From DATGJX01 sp035279385 (GTDB taxonomy: Bacteria; Vulcanimicrobiota; Vulcanimicrobiia; Vulcanimicrobiales; Vulcanimicrobiaceae): 21,243 nt of DNA. The notes beneath the pieces are model-generated. The model was not told where the DNA came from. It saw only the letters and a list, made by a program, of their open reading frames with translations, and did no database searches. The stretch's first letter is position 1. The number at the start of each line of letters is the position of its first letter. The stretch spans positions 1 to 21,243 of the forward strand of contig DATEHZ010000084.1 of assembly GCA_035279385.1 (NCBI GenBank), written 5' to 3'. Positions 1-7,110 of this stretch are shown piece by piece. The position numbers were made by a program, and so were the translations under genes.

Positions 1-391
1 CGGAATACGCGTCCGCCGGGCCGCGCGCGGTACCGTAGCAGACGCTCCGTTCGACGTAGGGGTAGGTGCGCCAGTAATCGCCGTGCGCCGTCACGAGCAT
101 GTCGGCTCCATCGCGCGTCGGGAGCAAGCGCAGTACGCGGCGATCGACCTCGCGAGCGCCCATCGCGAGCAATTTCTCGCGCACGTGCCGCGTGACCGCA
201 GCGATGTTTTGGGTGAGGGCGAGCGGATCGCGAAAGACCGAGACGTTGATCCGCTGGTGCACATAGCGACGCGGCCCGTCCGGGGCCGCGTAGGTCGCAA
301 AATACGTGTCGTTGATGTGGCCGCCGTGATAGCGTTCGCATCCCACGTACGTTCCGTCCAGTTGGAAATAAGCACCGATCTCCGCGAGCAT
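1..391 (-). CDS. NahK-like N-acetylhexosamine kinase / phosphotransferase family protein, partial (N-terminal 130 residues)
   Basis: The reading frame starts at ATG (389-391) and runs off the left edge, so only the N-terminal third or so is present. Residues 22-30 read YHGGHINDTY-like and residues 46-56 read HQRINVSVFRD. The GHINDTY plus QRIN..VF.dP..l..NI..VT pattern is typical of the aminoglycoside-phosphotransferase-fold kinases that include N-acetylhexosamine 1-kinase (NahK). Those enzymes phosphorylate GlcNAc or GalNAc at the anomeric carbon in the cytoplasm. The catalytic aspartates of this fold lie further C-terminal, outside the window, so activity cannot be judged. The start is 18 nt after the stop of the GH36-like gene, with AGGCG about 5 nt upstream, so the two are probably co-transcribed and translationally linked. 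Substrate is inference; another sugar or amino-sugar kinase is possible. Confidence 0.75.
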   Translation of the reverse strand, partial: MLAEIGAYFQLDGTYVGCERYHGGHINDTYFATYAAPDGPRRYVHQRINVSVFRDPLALTQNIAAVTRHVREKLLAMGAREVDRRVLRLLPTRDGADMLVTAHGDYWRTYPYVERSVCYGTARGPADAYS

Positions 392-409
392 TGGACGCCT
401 ATTTTACGT

Positions 410-2296
410 TTAGAGCGGGATCGCCTCGATGGTTCGGACCTCGAAGGGCGCCAGCGTGCAAATTTCCGGTTTACCCGCCTGGCAAACCGCGGCGCCCGCG
501 CGATACCGGCGCGGTGCGCCGTCGGGCAGTTCGAACGCCGCGCCGACGTCGAGCACCAACTCCTGCCTATGCGCTGCCGGATTGCGCAGCGTGATGATGC
601 CCTTACCGGGCGACCACGCCGCCCAGCCGTAGACGTCCAGACGCTCCGGGTTACCGCCGATCCAGTGTGTATCCCGCAAGACGTTTGCGTGCGCTGCCGA
701 CCAGCGCGCCCAATGCGCGATCCGGTCCCAGTCCCGCTTCGAAAGCAACTGCGGCGTGCAGTAGAGTTCTTGCAGCTGCGTGCCGCTTGCGAAGTACGAT
801 TGAACCTCGCTTGCAAAATCGTCATGCGGATCGTCGCTGAGATGTTTGGCGTGCTGCGCGTAGATCACGCCGTGCAGCATCAACGAGTTTAGCGGATACA
901 GCGGGCCTTGCACGACGATGCCGGCGTAGGTGTCGGCGTCGCGATAGGTGATCCACTTCTGACGGTGCGTCCCGACGCCCGCAAAGTCGTGATCTTCACC
1001 GCCGCGCCAGATCGAGTCGCAATGCAGCAGCCAGAACGGCGAGGGATACGTTCCGGTCGTCAGATTCACGAAGATTTCGCGACTGCGGCGCCGCATGTCG
1101 GAGATGAGCGCGAGCGCTGCTTCGAAATCGCTGCCGAACGGACTGCCGGGGAAGACGCGCTCCGCGCTGCCCGTGCCGTCGATTTTGAATTGATTCACGC
1201 CGCCGTGCGTGATGAAGCGTTCCACCACGCCGTCGAAGAGTTCATAATACTTCGGTCCGGAAAGCGCCAGACCGTCGGCGTTCGTCTCATATCCCAGCGC
1301 GCCGGCGGCGGCCAAACGCTGTTCCCGCGGTTTACCGTAACCGCCCCACGGAGAAAGCCACGCGCCCGGTGCGGCGCCGTACCGCAGCGCCGCAGCTTTG
1401 AGCGGTGCAAAGCCGTCCGGAAAACCCGAGTTGAACTGCCAGAGACGCTGCGGATCGTCCCAGCCGTCGTCGAAGAGAAACGACGCTATAGAAACTCCTC
1501 GCTTTACGTGCAGTTCTTCCCCGAATGCACGAATGCGGTCCAAACATTCGCTTTGATCGTAGCGCGTGAAGTACCCGATATCGTACCAGGAGTTGTAGTG
1601 CAAAAACGGACTGTATCGACGGGCGCGAACGCTCTCCAGATACGTCTGAAAATCGCGGCGCAACTGTCCCGGGCGCGTTGCGCCCAGAACGCCTGAGACC
1701 GCGAGCGGCGCCTTGGCGCGCAACGCCACGTGCCGCGGAAGCCACGCATTCGCGCGATCGTAAATCGCCTCCGACTGTGAGAGCGGGTGCTCCACCGCGG
1801 CAAACAGCGTCCCCGAAACGATCGGAGAACCGTCGACGCGTCCCGCCACGTACGCATCCGGTAAATTGGGAAACTCCCAAAGACGCACCTCGCGAAGATC
1901 TACCTCACGATCGATCGCGCGAATCTGCAGCTGTTGGCGCACGAAAAGCGCTTCGGCCGGAGCGGCAGCGTCCCACTCGACGACCACTCCGGCGCCGCGG
2001 TGCGCGAGCGTCACGTGCGTGCCGCTCGCACTGCGCACCTCGAACGCCGACGCACCGATGGGTTGATCGTCGCCGACGCGCAAGGAAAAGACTTCGCGCG
2101 GCAGCGGAATCGGCCGGTCTGCGATACGATCGTTCAGCGCGGCGTATTTGAAGCGGCCGCCTTCGAGCGTCCACGACGCTTCGACGCCGCGCGAGCGGAC
2201 CGAGATAGCCGGACGCGCCGCCGCAAGAGCCGCCGAAGGAAGAACCGCAGCGGAGAGTGCGGCTCCGCCGCTTTTCAAAAACGCTCGCCTGCGCAT
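410..2296 (-). CDS. Tat-exported GH36-like (clan GH-D) alpha-glycosidase
   Basis: This 628-residue protein begins with a twin-arginine-type signal (MRRRAFLKSGG, hydrophobic run to about residue 26, ALAAA cleavage region), so it is probably exported folded. An N-terminal beta-rich part (about 30-225) precedes a TIM-barrel-like part. Clan GH-D landmarks are HYNSWYDIG (233-241), FLFDDGW (273-279), QFKIDGTG (369-376, Asp373 in the nucleophile position of the usual K-x-D motif) and RGGEDHDF (431-438, candidate acid/base region). A C-terminal beta domain follows. The family includes alpha-galactosidases and alpha-N-acetylgalactosaminidases; relatives are often annotated as alpha-galactosidase or 'enterotoxin'. 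The next gene is a NahK-like kinase, which favours an amino-sugar or galactoside substrate, but that is inference. The start is ATG at 2294-2296; no strong Shine-Dalgarno is seen, only GGGG close to the ATG. Confidence 0.75.
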   Translation of the reverse strand: MRRRAFLKSGGAALSAAVLPSAALAAARPAISVRSRGVEASWTLEGGRFKYAALNDRIADRPIPLPREVFSLRVGDDQPIGASAFEVRSASGTHVTLAHRGAGVVVEWDAAAPAEALFVRQQLQIRAIDREVDLREVRLWEFPNLPDAYVAGRVDGSPIVSGTLFAAVEHPLSQSEAIYDRANAWLPRHVALRAKAPLAVSGVLGATRPGQLRRDFQTYLESVRARRYSPFLHYNSWYDIGYFTRYDQSECLDRIRAFGEELHVKRGVSIASFLFDDGWDDPQRLWQFNSGFPDGFAPLKAAALRYGAAPGAWLSPWGGYGKPREQRLAAAGALGYETNADGLALSGPKYYELFDGVVERFITHGGVNQFKIDGTGSAERVFPGSPFGSDFEAALALISDMRRRSREIFVNLTTGTYPSPFWLLHCDSIWRGGEDHDFAGVGTHRQKWITYRDADTYAGIVVQGPLYPLNSLMLHGVIYAQHAKHLSDDPHDDFASEVQSYFASGTQLQELYCTPQLLSKRDWDRIAHWARWSAAHANVLRDTHWIGGNPERLDVYGWAAWSPGKGIITLRNPAAHRQELVLDVGAAFELPDGAPRRYRAGAAVCQAGKPEICTLAPFEVRTIEAIPL

Positions 2297-2399
2297 GCCC
2301 CGCGTATTGCACGCCGGCGCGAGAACGCCTGGACGCTTGGCGCCCTCTTAAGGCAAACTGCACGGCAGCGAACGCATTTTAAATCCTCTCGCGCCGCGC

Positions 2400-2405
2400 T
2401 ACAAT
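2400..2405 (+). promoter_or_regulatory. Candidate -10 box for a leaderless transcript
   Basis: TACAAT ends 6 nt before the ATG at 2412, which would place the transcription start at or next to the A of the ATG. No Shine-Dalgarno precedes that ATG. The -35 region (TTTTAA at 2377-2382, 17-nt spacer) is weak. A leaderless mRNA for the MPVYRS-repeat protein is inferred. Confidence 0.4.
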
Positions 2406-2411
2406 GAGCAC

Positions 2412-3425
2412 ATGAAACAGGCGTTAGGATTTTCGGTCGTGCTTTTGGCGCTCGTCCTGGCGCCGGCACACGCGTCCGCTGCGAGCCAATCCGTAGTGAG
2501 CGGCGCATCGACCTATCAGGCGACCTCGCCGCTCGCGCCGGAAGTGCGCGATCTCGTTCCCGCGCCGGGAACGACGATACGAGCCTTCTTTCCGCGCCTA
2601 TCCGCCACGATACAGACGCGGGGCGAAACGCTTCGAGTGAATTCGCTCCGGCTGTACGTCGACGGCAAGGACGTGACGGCAGGCATGTCCCGCGCGGGGA
2701 ATACGATCGCGTTCGTCCCGCACGAACATTTGCAGGCCGGATGGCACGACGTGTTCGTCGAGGGATCGGACCTCGCAGATCACTCGTTCAGCGAAGCCTG
2801 GGTGTTCCGCTCGACGAATCTCGACGTCGATCTTCCGCTGGCCGGAGATGACGGCTTCGCCTTTTTACCGGTGGGGCTGCAGGGGCCGTTCACGCATTTC
2901 CTTCTCGTCTCGCCGTTCGACGGCTTCGGCTTCGTACAATTTTGCAATTTCGAATTTCCGCTGGCTCGTGCGAACGGAACGCCGGTCTTCTTCGTCACCG
3001 TGCCGGTGACGCTGGGCACGGCGCTGCTCGGATGCAATCCCGGTTTGGTATTTACGCCCTTCCAAGCGGGGATCGGACAGCTCAACCCGGTCTTCTTCCC
3101 GATCGAGATAGCAGGCCCGGGATTTTTCGATCACCCTGCGCGTCGTCATCCGCTCGCTCCGACAACCGCAATGCCGGTCTATCGCTCGGCAATGCCGGTC
3201 TATCGTTCGGCTATGCCGGTCTATCGTTCGGCTATGCCGGTCTATCGGACGAACATAATGCCCGTGTACCGCAGCACTTCGACAATGCCCGCATACCGTA
3301 CGCAAACCATGCCGATCTATCGAGCACCGGTTAGCGCCCCCGCGCCCGCGCGCGCGGCCGCACCGCACGCCGCGAGTCCAACGCATCCCGCCGTCAGCGT
3401 TCCGCACCCCTACATTCCGCACTGA
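2412..3425 (+). CDS. Secreted protein with Ig-like domain and C-terminal MPVYRS tandem repeats
   Basis: The function is not recognised. The 337-residue protein has a clear Sec signal peptide (MKQALGFSVVLLALVLAPAHASA, cleavage near residue 23). Residues about 41-132 look like an Ig-like beta domain (LRLYVDGKDVT, AGWHDVFVEG, WVFR near its end). A hydrophobic aromatic-rich middle region (about 145-245, with two cysteines) follows. From residue 254 there are four near-identical heptads AMPVYRS, then degenerate copies (IMPVYRS, TMPAYRT, TMPIYRA) and a Pro/Ala/His tail. There is no sortase motif or terminal anchor. ATG 2412 is preceded by a -10-like TACAAT and no Shine-Dalgarno, so translation may be leaderless. 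The gene is divergent from the GH36-like gene and ends at a strong terminator. It could be a surface or matrix component; this is a guess. Confidence 0.8.
   Translation: MKQALGFSVVLLALVLAPAHASAASQSVVSGASTYQATSPLAPEVRDLVPAPGTTIRAFFPRLSATIQTRGETLRVNSLRLYVDGKDVTAGMSRAGNTIAFVPHEHLQAGWHDVFVEGSDLADHSFSEAWVFRSTNLDVDLPLAGDDGFAFLPVGLQGPFTHFLLVSPFDGFGFVQFCNFEFPLARANGTPVFFVTVPVTLGTALLGCNPGLVFTPFQAGIGQLNPVFFPIEIAGPGFFDHPARRHPLAPTTAMPVYRSAMPVYRSAMPVYRSAMPVYRTNIMPVYRSTSTMPAYRTQTMPIYRAPVSAPAPARAAAPHAASPTHPAVSVPHPYIPH
3171..3254 (+). repeat. Four tandem 21-bp in-frame coding repeats
   Basis: Four consecutive 21-bp units start at 3171, 3192, 3213 and 3234, each beginning ATGCCGGTCTATCG. They encode the heptad MPVYRSA. 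The first three differ only at single positions; the fourth diverges after TATCG. Degenerate copies of the peptide continue at 3258, 3285 and 3309 with different codons. High DNA identity in the core suggests recent duplication or slippage. Confidence 0.95.
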
Positions 3426-3440
3426 CGGCAAACGCAAAGC

Positions 3441-3472
3441 AAAAGCACCGCGGTAAACACCGCGGTGCTTTT
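3441..3472. terminator. Bidirectional intrinsic terminator between convergent genes
   Basis: A perfect 13-bp inverted repeat (AAAAGCACCGCGG at 3441-3453, CCGCGGTGCTTTT at 3460-3472) encloses a 6-nt loop; a further T-A pair can close it to 4 nt. A run of T follows on the plus strand and the complementary A run serves the minus strand. It lies between the stop at 3425 and the pruA stop at 3491, so it can end both transcripts. Confidence 0.9.
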
Positions 3473-3490
3473 ATATGTGCGTGAAACAGA

Positions 3491-5056
<1,566 letters not shown>

Positions 5057-5066
5057 GGTGTACGTC

Positions 5067-5124
5067 TCTCCTTATAAGAGGGTCGTCTCATTCAACCACA
5101 GGAGGGTTCCTCCCGGTTACGACC
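5067..5124 (-). promoter_or_regulatory. Structured 5' leader and Shine-Dalgarno of pruA
   Basis: Read on the minus strand, GGTCGTAACC (5124-5115) can pair in two steps: AACC with GGTT (5097-5094), and GGTCGT with ACGACC (5086-5081), leaving a 7-nt bulge on the 3' side. Enclosed is a hairpin of GGAGG and CCTCC with a 3-nt loop (5113-5101). The structure ends 7 nt before the AAGGAGA ribosome-binding site (5073-5067). It matches no riboswitch class that I can recall. A regulatory role is inference. Confidence 0.45.
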
Positions 5125-5163
5125 TTCCCCCTAGTTTTGTGACCCCGCGGCGGAGCAGGTACG

Positions 5164-5200
5164 CTTCGGCCGCCCGAAGGAAGCGGCCGAAGGAGGCCGC
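5164..5200 (+). promoter_or_regulatory. Mutually exclusive hairpins around the GH20 ribosome-binding site
   Basis: CTTCGGCCGC (5164-5173) is perfectly complementary to GCGGCCGAAG (5183-5192), whose end overlaps the Shine-Dalgarno AAGGAGG (5190-5196). The same GCGGCC (5183-5188) can instead pair with GGCCGC (5195-5200), leaving GAAGGA in the loop. The ATG is at 5203. One fold buries the start of the ribosome-binding site and the other displays most of it. Whether this is regulatory is inference. Confidence 0.4.
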
Positions 5201-5202
5201 AA

Positions 5203-6558
5203 ATGGCCAGGCGCGCGTTTCTTTGCTTTTTTTGCACTGCGCTGCTTGCGGCGTGCGCCGCCATGCCGCGCCCGCCGCTCGAGCACGGTTCACGCGCGTC
5301 GGGCGCGTACGCGTGGCGGGGCATCGGTCTCGACCTCGCGCGCACGTACTTCCCGCCTGCGACGATACGGAGATTTATCGACGTTGCCGCGCATTACCGG
5401 CTGAACGTCGTGCATCTGCACCTGACCGACAACGAAGCTTGGCGTCTGCCCAGCCGCCGCTATCCGCGGCTCCCCTCGGCGCAGCACTACACCCGCGCGC
5501 AGCTTCGCGAGTTTGCAGCCTATGCTCGCAAGCGCGGCATCGTGCTGGTGCCCGAGATCGATCTTCCCGCGCACGCAGCCGCAGCGATTCGCGCATATCC
5601 AAATCTCTCGTGCGGCTCCGCCGATACGCTCTGCCCGCACGCAGCCGCGCCGTTTGCGCGCGACGTTATCGACGAAGCGATGGAGCTCTTCTCCGGTCCG
5701 TACGTCCATACCGGCGGCGACGAAGTCTCGGGCTGGTCCCCAAGGCAGCGAGCGGAGTTCGAGCGCGCACTCGATACGCGCATTCGCTCGGCGCATCGCA
5801 CGATGGTGGTTTGGGACGATGAAGTGGACGCGGCACCGGCGGACGCAATCGTCGAGGTGTGGCATCTCGGCGATGCGGCAAAGCGCGCGCAGCGCTTGGG
5901 CCACCGCGTCGTCGCCGCATCGGATGGGCCGCTCTACTTCGACGCGGTGCAGGGCGCAGCGCAGCAAGAACCGCCGGGCACGCGCTACATGAGTACGCTC
6001 GAAGAAGTGTACGCGTTCAGTCCGCCGCCCAAGGCAATGGGCGTCGAAGGAATCATTTGGAGCGAGCATATCGCCAACGAATTGCAGCTCTGGTACGCGC
6101 TCTTGCCGCGGGAAGCAGCTCTGGGCGCCGTGGCGAATGCGGGAAGTGAGAAAATGCCGTGGCCGCTGTTTCGCGATAGCGTGCTTCCAGGCGAGTTTTC
6201 CTGGCTGCTCGCGAACGGCTACGCATTTCGCGTTCCGAACACGCTCATGGCTATTCGCGAGCCCGCGACCTTTGCGAGCGTTGCCGGCGATCCCGACAGC
6301 GCCGTAGCGTTCGTACGAGTGGCGCGCGTTCGCGTGCTGCTGCGCTCGCTCGTGCCCGGTGCGCGCATCCTCTATCGAATCGCCGGCCAACCGCTCTGGC
6401 GCCGCTACACCGGCCCGGTCTCCTTGGACGCCGGCACTCGCATCGAAGCAAAGACGCAGGCGCCGGATACGCGCGAAGGTCCCGTCACCACGCTTTACCT
6501 GCGTTCGTCCTCGGATACAACGGGCTCGCGCCACTTCGACGACGTGGTTTCACCATGA
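5203..6558 (+). CDS. GH20 beta-N-acetylhexosaminidase, lipoprotein
   Basis: This 451-residue glycoside hydrolase family 20 protein is expected to release terminal GlcNAc or GalNAc from glycans. The N-terminus is a lipoprotein signal: hydrophobic run, lipobox LAAC, lipidated Cys18. The catalytic barrel shows RLNVVHLHLTDNEAWRL (66-82), GIVLVPEIDLPAH (112-124) and HTGGDEVS (169-176), in which Asp173-Glu174 is the expected substrate-assisting and acid/base pair. LYFD (244-247) and IIWSEHI (284-290) match later active-site strands. The usual PGH of the family is PAH here. Residues about 345-451 form a C-terminal beta domain. It lacks the N-terminal GH20b domain of many homologues, so it is a compact form. 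AAGGAGG at 5190-5196 supports the ATG at 5203. The stop overlaps the ATG of the following remnant (ATGA). Confidence 0.9.
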   Translation: MARRAFLCFFCTALLAACAAMPRPPLEHGSRASGAYAWRGIGLDLARTYFPPATIRRFIDVAAHYRLNVVHLHLTDNEAWRLPSRRYPRLPSAQHYTRAQLREFAAYARKRGIVLVPEIDLPAHAAAAIRAYPNLSCGSADTLCPHAAAPFARDVIDEAMELFSGPYVHTGGDEVSGWSPRQRAEFERALDTRIRSAHRTMVVWDDEVDAAPADAIVEVWHLGDAAKRAQRLGHRVVAASDGPLYFDAVQGAAQQEPPGTRYMSTLEEVYAFSPPPKAMGVEGIIWSEHIANELQLWYALLPREAALGAVANAGSEKMPWPLFRDSVLPGEFSWLLANGYAFRVPNTLMAIREPATFASVAGDPDSAVAFVRVARVRVLLRSLVPGARILYRIAGQPLWRRYTGPVSLDAGTRIEAKTQAPDTREGPVTTLYLRSSSDTTGSRHFDDVVSP

Positions 6559-6737
6559 TTCGGCCCTTGCAAGAACGCGACTTCGATGGTTTGGCGTCGC
6601 TGTTTGAAAACGTCGCCGCGGAGCGCCGCTGGATCGTACGCGGAGCATGGGGCGCCGCATTCGTCGCGATCGAAGATCGCCGCGTTGCCGGCTACATCCG
6701 CGTCCATCCGCACGAAGAGTACGGGCACGTCAGATGA
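6555..6737 (+). pseudogene. Truncated GNAT-type N-acetyltransferase remnant
   Basis: The 60-codon frame starts MIRPLQERDFDGLASLFENVAAERRWI, a typical GNAT N-terminus, and continues AFVAIEDRRVAGYIRVHPHEEYGHV, which resembles strands beta3-beta4 of the fold. The stop comes just where the acetyl-CoA pyrophosphate loop (R/Q-x-x-G-x-G/A) should follow. The stretch between RRWI and AFVAI is also shorter than usual, suggesting an internal deletion. None of the three downstream frames restores the C-terminal half. Its ATG overlaps the GH20 stop (ATGA), so it is probably still translated. I read it as a decayed gene; a tiny functional protein is unlikely but not excluded. Confidence 0.55.
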
Positions 6738-6819
6738 CGAAGGTACTTTGAGGACTTTCGACCCTGGGCGGCACCATTACGGGCAGCCTATACTGGCGGT
6801 GTTTTTGGAGGTATCGTTT

Positions 6820-7104
6820 ATGGCCACCAAGCCCAGCGCCACGACCAGCAGCACAAAACCCGTGCCGGGGAGCAACCCGATGAACCTGACCTGCACGACC
6901 ATTGCAACGCCGGAGCCCGGCGTGAATGGACCGCCGGCCATGGTGAAGATCGTCATCCATGCGAATGGCAATGTGCCCGATCCGGGCCAGGGCTGGACGC
7001 CGTATCTTCCGCCGAATGCAAACGTCCGCTATCTATTGCACGACGATGACAACGGCGACGAGAGTCAGATCAGCGGATCGGGTGTAGCGATTTTTACGAA
7101 GTAG
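6820..7104 (+). CDS. Small hypothetical protein, 94 residues
   Basis: I do not recognise this family. The open frame extends far upstream (to 6586) but overlaps the GNAT remnant there. The ATG at 6820 is preferred because TTGGAGG lies at 6805-6811, 8 nt upstream. The protein starts with a Ser/Thr/Pro-rich tail (MATKPSATTSSTKPVPGS). It continues with a short globular part containing MVKIVIHANG, GWTPYLPPNANVRYLLHDDDNGDES and GVAIFTK at the end. There is no signal peptide or membrane segment and only one cysteine. TATACT at 6789-6794 could be a -10 box, but no convincing -35 accompanies it. The gene converges on the cyclase-ATPase gene with only 6 nt between stops and no visible terminator. Confidence 0.65.
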   Translation: MATKPSATTSSTKPVPGSNPMNLTCTTIATPEPGVNGPPAMVKIVIHANGNVPDPGQGWTPYLPPNANVRYLLHDDDNGDESQISGSGVAIFTK

Positions 7105-7110
7105 TTCTAC

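Noticed and set aside
83..892. 269-codon plus-strand open frame opposite the GH36-like and kinase genes
   Set aside because: It lies antisense to two genes with clear family motifs, has an Arg-rich composition typical of GC-rich shadow frames and no ribosome-binding site.
5094..5150. Resemblance of the minus strand upstream of pruA to the 3' end of 16S rRNA (ACTAGGGGGAAGGTCGTAAC)
   Set aside because: Only about 15 matching positions with gaps and no flanking rRNA similarity; more likely chance or convergent structured leader sequence.
6789..6794. TATACT as promoter of the 94-residue gene
   Set aside because: Good -10 match, but no acceptable -35 at 16-19 nt spacing; not listed as a feature.
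6586..7104. Long form of the small plus-strand protein (172 codons)
   Set aside because: The first 78 codons overlap the GNAT remnant in another frame; the ATG at 6820 has its own Shine-Dalgarno.
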